From GCA-001735895 sp964488685 (GTDB lineage: Bacteria; Pseudomonadota; Gammaproteobacteria; GCA-001735895), in NCBI GenBank assembly GCA_964488685.1, contig CAZAVY010000001.1, positions 56,950-120,949 of the forward strand: a stretch of DNA of 64,000 bases, in the 5' to 3' direction. Both the position numbers and the translations under genes were made by a program. Position 1 is the first letter of the stretch. The number at the start of each line of letters is the position of its first letter. Of the stretch, positions 43,694-51,188 are shown piece after piece. The notes beneath the pieces were generated by a model, which saw nothing but the letters and a program-made list of their open reading frames with translations, was not told the DNA's origin and ran no database searches.

Positions 43694-44275
43694 TCACTCT
43701 AACAGGGGTCTAAGTTCCTTATCGATCACATCTCTTGCACGAAATATTCGGGATCGGACCGTGCCAATGGGACAATCCATCACATCGGCTATCTCCTCAT
43801 AGCTCAATCCATCGATTTCGCGCAAGGTAATTGCTGACTTCAGATCTTCCGGCAATTTTTCGATTGCGCTGAAAATCGCGGCCTTGATTTCTTCGGTCAG
43901 TAGCAAGTTTTCAGGATTTGCGTATTCCTTAAGGCCGGACTCCCCCTCGAAATGTTCGGCGTCGTCAACATCGATTGCGTAGCCCGGCGACTTGCGTGCC
44001 CTCGATGCGAGATAATTCTTTGCCGTATTGGCGGAAATGCGGTAAAGCCAGGTGTAGAACTGACTGTCACCCCTGAAGCTTCCTATGGCTCTAAACGCTT
44101 TGATAAACGAGTCTTGAGCGATATCCTGACACTCCGCATGATCGGATACAAACCGCCCGACCAGATTGATCACTTTGTGTTGATACTTTTGTACCAGGAG
44201 ATCAAAAGCGCCCACTTCACCAGCCTGTACCCGTTTTACCAACTCTGCATCAGGCAGATCAGTCCCCATTTGCAA
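43694..44275 (-). CDS. rpoE: RpoE/AlgU, sigma-E (sigma-24)
   Basis: ECF sigma factor for envelope stress. 193 residues: region 2 with NLVGRFVSDHAECQDIAQDS and SQFYTWLYRISANTAKNYL, region 4 with LREIDGLSYEEIADVMDCP and GTVRSRIFRARD. Closely similar in layout to E. coli RpoE (191 residues). A candidate autoregulatory promoter lies at 44332-44359. Heads rseA-rseB-rseC-mucD and is divergent from nadB, as in E. coli. Confidence 0.97.
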   Translation of the reverse strand: MQMGTDLPDAELVKRVQAGEVGAFDLLVQKYQHKVINLVGRFVSDHAECQDIAQDSFIKAFRAIGSFRGDSQFYTWLYRISANTAKNYLASRARKSPGYAIDVDDAEHFEGESGLKEYANPENLLLTEEIKAAIFSAIEKLPEDLKSAITLREIDGLSYEEIADVMDCPIGTVRSRIFRARDVIDKELRPLLE

Positions 44276-44331
44276 CCCTTTTTGATTATAATTATCGGAG
44301 ATAATTAATTCTTATCTTCCGCAATCCGAGA

Positions 44332-44359
44332 TAAAGACTGATTATACAGCAAAAGGTTC
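44332..44359 (-). promoter_or_regulatory. Candidate sigma-E promoter of the rpoE operon
   Basis: Minus strand: GAACCT (44359-44354), 16-nt spacer, TCTTTA (44337-44332), resembling the GAACTT-N16-TCTGA class. A TATAAT box (44346-44341) inside the spacer could also serve the housekeeping sigma. About 50 nt separate it from the rpoE ATG. Confidence 0.4.
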
Positions 44360-44430
44360 GGCCTACCGGGAGCTTTTGAGATGTGAAAGAATTCACTATA
44401 CTGGATCGAATTTAGCAGTGATCAATCAGC

Positions 44431-46047
44431 ATGAGCCATCAATACATGTTTGACGTAGTCATCGTCGGCTCAGGTGCCGCGGGCCTGTCTGCAGCCCTGC
44501 ACCTGCCGACCTCGCTCAAGGTCGCGATTCTAGCCAAAACCCGCAATGAGGGGCATTCCAGCTACTGGGCACAGGGTGGAATTTCAGCCGTACTGGAACC
44601 AGACGATAGTGTCGAACAGCACAGCATCGATACCATCGACGCAGGTGCAGGCCTGTGTGACGAAGCCAGTGTCAGATTTTGTGCGGCTGGCGGCAGACAG
44701 TGCATCGACTGGCTGGCCGGCCTCGGAATGCCATTTTCACGCGATCGCCAGGAGGTCAGTAGCAGCGGATTTCATTTAACACGTGAAGGAGGACATAGCC
44801 GGCGCAGAGTCGTTCATGCCGCCGATTCGACGGGTAAGGCGCTCCAGCAAACCCTGCAGGCCCATGTACATGAGCACAACAATATCCGCATCTTCAAACA
44901 GCATATCGCCATCGATTTAATCCACCGGCAGCAACACTGCTATGGTCTTTATTCACTCAATCGCCAGAATCAGCATGTCGAAGTTTTCAAAGCGCGCAAG
45001 GTCATTCTGGCTACCGGTGGTGCCAGCAAAGTATACCTGTACACAAGCAATCCAGATGGTTCGACCGGCGACGGTATCGCCATGGCATGGCGCGCCGGAT
45101 GTCGCGTGGCCAACATGGAATTCATTCAGTTCCATCCGACCTGCCTTTTTCATCCCGAGGCAAAATCGTTGCTAATTACTGAAGCCATACGCGGCGAAGG
45201 GGGTAAATTATTGCTGCCCGGAGGCGAACGATTTATGCCGCGATTCGACAAGCGCGAGGAGCTAGCACCGCGTGATGTAGTGGCACGTGCGATCGATCAT
45301 GAAATGAAGCGCATCGGCATTGACTGTGTGTATCTCGATATCAGTCATAAAAGCAGGGCTTTTATCAAGTCACACTTCCCCACTATTTATCAGCGCTGCC
45401 TGAAATTTGACATCGATATAACCCGCGAACCCATCCCGGTAGTGCCCGCGGCCCATTACACCTGTGGTGGCGTGATGGTCGACCTCGACGGACGTACCGA
45501 TCTCGAAAATCTATATGCCGTCGGTGAAGTCGCGTATTCCGGTTTACATGGCGCCAACCGGATGGCCAGTAACTCATTGCTCGAATGCCTGGTGTTTTCA
45601 CGGGCCGCCGCCTGCGAGATCGCCGGGGAAATTGATACCAGGGGCAACCTGCCGGCCCTCGAGCGCTGGGATGAATCCCAGGTAACCGACTCCGATGAAG
45701 ATGTCGTGGTGGCGCACAATTGGGACGAATTAAGGCGTTTTATGTGGGATTACGTCGGTATCGTACGCACCAACAAACGCCTGGAGCGCGCCCTGCATCG
45801 GGCTGAACTTCTCAAGAGCGAGATCAATGAATACTATGGCAACTACAAGGTTTCTCCCGATCTCCTCGAGTTGCGTAACCTGGTCGTCGTTGCCGATCTG
45901 ATTATCCGGTCTGCGTTGGCCCGCAAGGAAAGCCGTGGTCTGCACTTCACCCTCGACTACCCCCAAACCAGCGACGAGTTCCTGTCGCCGACCATCCTCG
46001 ATCCAAAACAGACAAAACAAAGCCCGGCCAAGCTCGCATCTATATAA
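44431..46047 (+). CDS. nadB: NadB, L-aspartate oxidase
   Basis: FAD enzyme oxidising L-aspartate to iminoaspartate, the first step of de novo NAD synthesis. 538 residues: dinucleotide-binding VVIVGSGAAGLSAALHL at the N-terminus, SYWAQGGISAVL, the fumarate-reductase-type active-site REGGHSRRRVVHAAD, and PAAHYTCGGVMVDLDGRT. The C-terminal helical domain is intact. It is divergent from rpoE across 155 nt. nadA and nadC are not in the window. Confidence 0.97.
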   Translation: MSHQYMFDVVIVGSGAAGLSAALHLPTSLKVAILAKTRNEGHSSYWAQGGISAVLEPDDSVEQHSIDTIDAGAGLCDEASVRFCAAGGRQCIDWLAGLGMPFSRDRQEVSSSGFHLTREGGHSRRRVVHAADSTGKALQQTLQAHVHEHNNIRIFKQHIAIDLIHRQQHCYGLYSLNRQNQHVEVFKARKVILATGGASKVYLYTSNPDGSTGDGIAMAWRAGCRVANMEFIQFHPTCLFHPEAKSLLITEAIRGEGGKLLLPGGERFMPRFDKREELAPRDVVARAIDHEMKRIGIDCVYLDISHKSRAFIKSHFPTIYQRCLKFDIDITREPIPVVPAAHYTCGGVMVDLDGRTDLENLYAVGEVAYSGLHGANRMASNSLLECLVFSRAAACEIAGEIDTRGNLPALERWDESQVTDSDEDVVVAHNWDELRRFMWDYVGIVRTNKRLERALHRAELLKSEINEYYGNYKVSPDLLELRNLVVVADLIIRSALARKESRGLHFTLDYPQTSDEFLSPTILDPKQTKQSPAKLASI

Positions 46048-46169
46048 ATTTACCGAAGTTCCCTTGAATGATATAAGCTGTACGGTGCTTTCAGAAGCCC
46101 GAATTGATGCCTGATTTGGATCGATGACTTGACACTGTACTGGGGATGGTGGGGTGTTAGAATTATCGG

Positions 46170-46586
46170 ATGATGGAGCAGCATAGAATTTCGGTGCAGA
46201 CCCGGGGGCGCGAGACTATCGACATTTCGCGCGAGGTGGAACAGCTGTTGCGGGCGTCGCAAATTGAGCAAGGCTTATGCCACGTGTTTGTGCACCACAC
46301 CAGTGCTTCGCTGATCATTACCGAGAATGCGGATAGCAATGTCCGTCGCGACCTCGAAAATTTCATCGCAAAACTGGTGCTCGATGGCGACCCGGACTAC
46401 CGGCATGACCAGGAAGGACCCGACGATATGGCCGCCCACATCCGTTCGGTGCTGACACAATCCGAAATTACCATTCCGATCCAGGCCGGGAGGCTCGGCC
46501 TCGGGTCCTGGCAAGGTCTATTCCTGTGGGAACATCGCTACCAGGCTCACAGACGCAACATCACGATCACACTAAACGGCGTCTAA
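46170..46586 (+). CDS. YjbQ/UPF0047 family protein
   Basis: 138 residues of the secondary thiamine-phosphate synthase / UPF0047 family: HVFVHHTSASLIITENADSN near residue 35 and LGSWQGLFLWEHRY near the C-terminus carry the conserved His and acidic residues. The true role in bacteria is not settled. It starts 122 nt after nadB; the first of two adjacent ATGs is used here. The 172-nt gap to adk holds no gene I recognise. Confidence 0.92.
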   Translation: MMEQHRISVQTRGRETIDISREVEQLLRASQIEQGLCHVFVHHTSASLIITENADSNVRRDLENFIAKLVLDGDPDYRHDQEGPDDMAAHIRSVLTQSEITIPIQAGRLGLGSWQGLFLWEHRYQAHRRNITITLNGV

Positions 46587-46758
46587 CTGACGTTAGCACA
46601 AGAATCGGGAGGGGTGCGGACATGGGATTCTCTTTGCGGGACCTGGCCTTGGCTTCGGGGAATTTCGGTTTAGGGGTAATCCGCAGTATTTATATTGCGA
46701 TCGCCGCATAAAACCGGAGAATGAAGCGCTAACTATCAGAACAAACCGAGGAATCATC

Positions 46759-47397
46759 ATGAAAATCATCCTGTTAGGAGCACCTGGAGCGGGTAAAGGC
46801 ACGATCGCTAAAGCTCTGATGAAGTATGATGGTTCAGTGCAGATTTCTACCGGGGATATTTTGCGTGGCGCCGTCGCCGCCGGCACCGAACTGGGTCAAC
46901 AGGCGGAGACTGCGATGAAGGCCGGGGACCTGGTCACCGATGAATTGATCATGGGTATCATGGAACAACGCCTGCAACAGGAAGACTGTCAGAAAGGATA
47001 CCTGCTCGACGGGTTTCCGCGCACCATACCCCAGGCCGAGGCTCTGAAAACATTACTTGCCAAACTGGGAGAGAAGCTCGATTGCGCGCTGGAGTTGGAT
47101 ATACCACGTGATGTAATAATCGACCGACTGACTACCCGGCGCACCTGCAGCAACTGTGGCGAGATCTACAATGTTAAATCGAAACCGCCCAGGGTAGAAG
47201 GCCTGTGTGATGTTTGTGGCAGCAAAATTGTGCAACGCGACGATGAAACCGAACAGGCAATTGAAAATCGGTTGCAGGTTTACAACCAACAGACCGCACC
47301 CCTGGTCGAGTTTTATCGCAATGAAGATTTACTGGTACGCGTTTCGAGCTCCGACAAAGACGTGGTTATGGAAGCCCTGAAAAGCCGCATAAATTAA
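46759..47397 (+). CDS. adk: Adenylate kinase with zinc-type LID
   Basis: Interconverts ATP + AMP and 2 ADP. 212 residues: P-loop GAPGAGKGT at 8-16, AMP-binding STGDILR, and LLDGFPRTIPQA. The LID contains two CxxC pairs (CSNCGEIYN and later CDVCGSK), the zinc-binding arrangement typical of Gram-positive and some deltaproteobacterial enzymes; common gammaproteobacterial Adk has no cysteines there. This hints at a different lineage of the gene. It appears to be a monocistronic gene, convergent with the next one. Confidence 0.96.
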   Translation: MKIILLGAPGAGKGTIAKALMKYDGSVQISTGDILRGAVAAGTELGQQAETAMKAGDLVTDELIMGIMEQRLQQEDCQKGYLLDGFPRTIPQAEALKTLLAKLGEKLDCALELDIPRDVIIDRLTTRRTCSNCGEIYNVKSKPPRVEGLCDVCGSKIVQRDDETEQAIENRLQVYNQQTAPLVEFYRNEDLLVRVSSSDKDVVMEALKSRIN

Positions 47398-47412
47398 TCC
47401 GGTAGAGTCGGT

Positions 47413-47775
47413 TTACCTGGCTTCAATTTCGATACGCTCGATCTCGGCCACAAACACCTGCAGTCCATTGATCGTGGTAAATCCTTCGCTGTCGATTTCA
47501 TTTTTCATCACCCGGTAGGACCGGGTTTCGCCCGATTGCGTGTTGACAACATTCACCGTAACAACGGCAGCGCGTTGATCGACTTCGAGATAAATCATGA
47601 TGCCGGCGGCGACCGCCATGACCAGCATGAACCCAAGCGCTGCATATCGCAGTTGCTTTTTTTTGCGTTCCACGGCCGGGTTCGGGATTACCTGGAGTTC
47701 AGGTGTGGCGCGGGCCGACAACATCCACATGCATGCCATTATTACCGCGAGAGTTAATAGTATTTTACTAATCAT
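47413..47775 (-). CDS. Hypothetical membrane protein
   Basis: 120 residues with two hydrophobic segments (about 4-20, ILLTLAVIMACMWML, and 44-64, ALGFMLVMAVAAGIMIYLEV) separated by a basic patch ERKKKQLRY. A C-terminal beta-rich soluble domain follows (VTVNVVNTQSGETRSYRVMK). I do not recognise the family. It is convergent with adk 15 nt away and the MITE lies just upstream at 47790, so its promoter may lie within or be supplied by that element. Confidence 0.65.
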   Translation of the reverse strand: MISKILLTLAVIMACMWMLSARATPELQVIPNPAVERKKKQLRYAALGFMLVMAVAAGIMIYLEVDQRAAVVTVNVVNTQSGETRSYRVMKNEIDSEGFTTINGLQVFVAEIERIEIEAR

Positions 47776-47789
47776 TTAAATTCGAAGCG

Positions 47790-47957
47790 CTAGGAGTCTG
47801 TCGGGCTTAGGGTGTCGTAGCGAGGGAAAGGCATTTTGAGTCAGATTTTTCTATCGAATGAGGCGAATAGTCACTCATATTCAACGAATTGGATAGGAAT
47901 ATCTGGCCAAAATGCCTTTTCCGCAGTAGATTTATCCTAAGTCCGACAGACTCCTAG
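47790..47957. mobile_element. MITE: 168-bp imperfect palindrome with 22-bp terminal inverted repeats and CTAG flanks
   Basis: The left end 47790-47811 and right end 47936-47957 are inverted copies of 22 bases with one mismatch (CTAGGAGTCTGTCGG start). Inner arms also pair, including a perfect AAAGGCATTTTG / CAAAATGCCTTT and a diverged stretch around CAGATTTTTCTATC, so the whole element folds back on itself. It has no coding capacity. CTAG at both outer ends looks like a target-site duplication. No transposase for it is in the window. Confidence 0.8.
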
Positions 47958-48199
47958 CCTGCCGATTGCACGAAGCGAATGAATGCCGGCGAAAATGTGA
48001 CAACCCAGGCTGAACCCTCGCCCGCCGATGCATAGCCGTGGGCGCGCATCACGGGGGATGGTCCAGGATTGGCAGTCAGAATATTGATGTACACCGTCCA
48101 TGGCGCACACCCCTGTGGGGTCGCCGCGCGGTCCAAATCTGCTCCCGGCAGATTTGTCCTAGTCTGGTTCAGGCGCATACTGTAAAAACTATCATTCAT
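47954..48199 (-). CDS. Doubtful 81-residue ORF ending in the MITE flank
   Basis: Open frame of 81 residues (MNDSFYSMRLNQTRTNLPGA start) whose TAG stop is formed by the CTAG end of the MITE. No family, signal peptide or good ribosome-binding site is recognised. A small perfect hairpin (AAATCTGC-TCCCG-GCAGATTT, 48135-48155) lies inside it, which argues for non-coding or repeat DNA. It could be a fragment truncated by the element. The stretch 48200-48272 holds nothing else I can name. Confidence 0.25.
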   Translation of the reverse strand: MNDSFYSMRLNQTRTNLPGADLDRAATPQGCAPWTVYINILTANPGPSPVMRAHGYASAGEGSAWVVTFSPAFIRFVQSAG

Positions 48200-48272
48200 G
48201 TAAATAATTGTTACTTCACTTCAAATCATATTCCCAGGCCACTCGCAGCGCCGACCTCGTGCAATATGAAGG

Positions 48273-49319
48273 CTAGTTACGGGAAAACGTGACCAGGTGG
48301 TCAACATTGAGCCGAATCCCGATGCGTTCGTTAATTTTATGGTTATGGTGACTGGGTGCAAGACACAATACCTCGATTCCACTGTCCATTCTCAAAAAAT
48401 ACAGGAAATCGGCGCCTCTAAAGGCTTTGTCAATGACTATTGCCGACTCTTCAGACTCATCATCATGAATCACGTCGTCGGGTCGGATAAGGACATCTAC
48501 CATAGAGCCCGGTTCACTATCGATGCTGTTTTCGCCGCGGATCAGACCCAGACCTGTGTTGACACTATAGGGGCTTTCCACCGTGGCGGAAATTATAACG
48601 CCCTGTCCGACAAAATCTGCGACAAATCGATTTGCCGGTCGATGATACAGATCATAACCACTACCCTGCTGCTGGATACTCCCCTCATGCATGACACAAA
48701 TCTTGTCGGCCATCGCAAATGCTTCATTTTGATCATGGGTAACCAGGATGGCCGTGTTATTTTCCTGCTTGAGGATACTTCTGACTTCACGTGCCAATTG
48801 TTCCCGCAAATCCACTTCCATATTCGAAAACGGCTCGTCGAGTAAAAGAATTCCGGGACCCGGAGCCAGCGCCCGGGCCAGTGCGACACGTTGCTGCTGT
48901 CCGCCCGATAGTTGATGCGGGTAGGCTTTGGCAAAGGCCGGCATACCAACGATCGCTAGCATTTCCTGAACTCGAACCAGCTGCTGGTGTTGCGCCATTG
49001 TCTTCAACCCAAAGCTGACGTTATCCTCGACCCTGAGGTGCGGAAACAGCGCAAAGTCCTGAAACACCATCCCGATATTGCGTTTTTCAGGCGGCAAGGT
49101 GCAATTTCGTGAACTGACTTCGACACCAGCAAAATATATTCGCCCACTCCAGACGGGTTCAAATCCAGCAATTGCGCGCAGCACTGTGGTTTTACCACAA
49201 CCACTGGGGCCCAGAATACATCCGATCTCACCGGCATCGAGAGAAAAGCTGACCTGGTTTAACACCTGGTGATCTTCATAGCCGGCATCCAGGTTTTCAA
49301 CCTTCAGTTGCGAAGTCAT
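48273..49319 (-). CDS. FbpC-type ABC transporter ATPase (ferric iron family)
   Basis: 348 residues: Walker A GPSGCGKTTVLRAIAG, signature QLSGGQQQRVALARAL, Walker B ILLLDEPFSNME and switch LVTHDQ. A C-terminal TOBE-like region (about 245-345) is present, as in FbpC/PotA/CysA. It overlaps the permease gene by 4 nt (ATGA). The fused-permease partner of the FbpB/SfuB type indicates ferric iron, but other substrates (thiamine, 2-aminoethylphosphonate) use similar machines. Confidence 0.88.
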   Translation of the reverse strand: MTSQLKVENLDAGYEDHQVLNQVSFSLDAGEIGCILGPSGCGKTTVLRAIAGFEPVWSGRIYFAGVEVSSRNCTLPPEKRNIGMVFQDFALFPHLRVEDNVSFGLKTMAQHQQLVRVQEMLAIVGMPAFAKAYPHQLSGGQQQRVALARALAPGPGILLLDEPFSNMEVDLREQLAREVRSILKQENNTAILVTHDQNEAFAMADKICVMHEGSIQQQGSGYDLYHRPANRFVADFVGQGVIISATVESPYSVNTGLGLIRGENSIDSEPGSMVDVLIRPDDVIHDDESEESAIVIDKAFRGADFLYFLRMDSGIEVLCLAPSHHNHKINERIGIRLNVDHLVTFSRN

Positions 49320-50986
49320 GAACCCGCTCTCGAACTGGAAATACTGTGGCTCAACAGGATAACCGGTAGCAAGCCTACCGCTACTATCATCAACGCCGCG
49401 GTAGAAGAATCGGCGAGGCGTTCATCGGCCGCCAATTCATAAGCTCGAACGGCCAGGGTATTGAAATTGAAAGGGCGCAGTATCAAGGTGGCAGGCAATT
49501 CTTTCATAACATCGACAAACACGATCAGGAAGGCCGTCATTACCGTCCCCTTCATCAATGGCAGATGTACGCGCATCAAAATCTGGATTGGGGTATAGGA
49601 CAGGGAACGTGCCGCGTCATCCATAGAAAGCTTTATCTTTACCAACCCCGATTCGACCGATTGTATCGAGATCGCAAGAAAGCGAACCATGTAGGCAAAC
49701 ATTACCGCAAACAGACTACCGCTTAGCAGCAGTCCACTGGAAAATCCGTAATGCTCGCGCATCAAGCTATCGAGACTATTGTCGATCCAGGCGAAGGGGA
49801 TGATAACTCCCACTGCGACCACGGTGCCTGGTATCGCGTAACCGGTCGCAACCACGCGGATCGATGCCGCTACCATCCTGCTTTTGAAAATTCGTTTTCC
49901 GTAAACCAGGAAAAGCGCTAATAACACTGCAAGAGCCGCCGCGCTTAAGGCCAGAGTAACGGAGTGTAGCGTAAGCTTGATAAAGGTAACATCGACCATT
50001 TCCGTGTAGGTTTCGCTGGCCCATAGAACAAGCTGGAAAGCCGGTAGCATGAAACCCAGAAACAGAGGCAGAATACAGGCACCGAGTGCGAATGCTCGTT
50101 GCCAGCCACAGAGATGATATTGCGGCAAGGAACTATAACGATTGGAGGTATGATGGTACTGCGCACGTTTTCGCGAACCGCGTTCGATCACGACCAGCAC
50201 AAACACGAACATCAGCAGAATAGCGGCGAGTTTTGCTGCGGCAGCACCGTCTCCAAGACCAAACCAGGTGCGAAAAATACCGGTTGTAAACACACCGAGG
50301 CCGAAATAAGAAACCATGCCATAGTCGGCCAGCGTTTCCATCAAAGCCAGCGACAGGCCCGCCACGATTGCGGGTCGCGCCAGTGGCAAGGCGACCCGGT
50401 AAAAACTCGACCATACCGAACACCCCAGAGTCCGACTCACTTCGAGAACGCAAACCGATTGCTGCAGAAATGCAGCGCGTGACAACAGGTAAACATAGGG
50501 ATAAAGCACCAACGAAAACATCGTAACCGCACCACCGAGGGAACGAATCTGTGGAAAATAATAATCGCGGTAGCCCCAGCCGGTTAATTCCCGAATCCAG
50601 GATTGCACCGGACCCGCATAATCGAACATCCCGGTGTAGGTATAGGCGATTATGTAACCCGGAAACGCGAGCGGCAATAACAGAGCCCAGGCAAAAAAAC
50701 GCTTTCCAGGAAATACGCAGACACTGGTTAACCAGGCGCATCCCACACCGATAATCAGGGTGCCTGCACCGACGCCTAACATCAGTAGCGCAGAATTAAA
50801 GAGATATTCAACCAGGACCGTATCGAGTAAATGCTGCCAGATTTCATTACTGGGATGACCAATAAAACTCGCGATCGTAAAAATCGGAAGGCTGAACAGG
50901 ATCGCAACCAGTAATATTCCGGGTTTCCAGAAGCGTTGCAGGTAGGGATAACTTGCAGAAAAAGTATTCAAGTATTTACTGCTCAA
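49316..50986 (-). CDS. FbpB-type double-domain ABC permease
   Basis: 556 residues with about twelve membrane segments arranged as two fused permease halves, the layout of FbpB/SfuB iron(III) permeases and ThiP. The first half has the EAA-type loop VSRTLGCSVWSSFYRVALPL, the second DAARSLSYTPIQILMRVHLP, both contacting the ATPase. No periplasmic binding-protein gene precedes it, although fbpA is usually next door. A Fur-like AT-rich stretch lies 160 nt upstream (51147-51177). Confidence 0.87.
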   Translation of the reverse strand: MSSKYLNTFSASYPYLQRFWKPGILLVAILFSLPIFTIASFIGHPSNEIWQHLLDTVLVEYLFNSALLMLGVGAGTLIIGVGCAWLTSVCVFPGKRFFAWALLLPLAFPGYIIAYTYTGMFDYAGPVQSWIRELTGWGYRDYYFPQIRSLGGAVTMFSLVLYPYVYLLSRAAFLQQSVCVLEVSRTLGCSVWSSFYRVALPLARPAIVAGLSLALMETLADYGMVSYFGLGVFTTGIFRTWFGLGDGAAAAKLAAILLMFVFVLVVIERGSRKRAQYHHTSNRYSSLPQYHLCGWQRAFALGACILPLFLGFMLPAFQLVLWASETYTEMVDVTFIKLTLHSVTLALSAAALAVLLALFLVYGKRIFKSRMVAASIRVVATGYAIPGTVVAVGVIIPFAWIDNSLDSLMREHYGFSSGLLLSGSLFAVMFAYMVRFLAISIQSVESGLVKIKLSMDDAARSLSYTPIQILMRVHLPLMKGTVMTAFLIVFVDVMKELPATLILRPFNFNTLAVRAYELAADERLADSSTAALMIVAVGLLPVILLSHSISSSRAGS

Positions 50987-51146
50987 AAATGTCAGGGAAA
51001 CCGGTAAAGATCAAACCGATTATGATTATTTCCTGCAATCCAGTTAAATAAATTGGTTTGCGACTCGGTTTCAGCGCTAAACTTGTCATGCATGGAATTG
51101 ATAGGAGCTCGTAATCGCAGCGCAAATTTTAATGAATAATAGGTCT

Positions 51147-51177
51147 AATGCAAATAATAACAGTTCTCATTTACATT
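51147..51177. promoter_or_regulatory. Possible Fur box between the ABC permease and glnE
   Basis: The minus strand reads AATGAGAACTGTTATTATTT, close to the common Fur-site form AATGAGAAT-ATTATT. It lies in the 202-nt divergent gap (50987-51188), nearer to glnE than to the permease. If real it fits iron regulation of the transporter; the match is imperfect and the AT-rich context makes false positives easy. Confidence 0.3.
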
Positions 51178-51188
51178 AGACATCCTAT

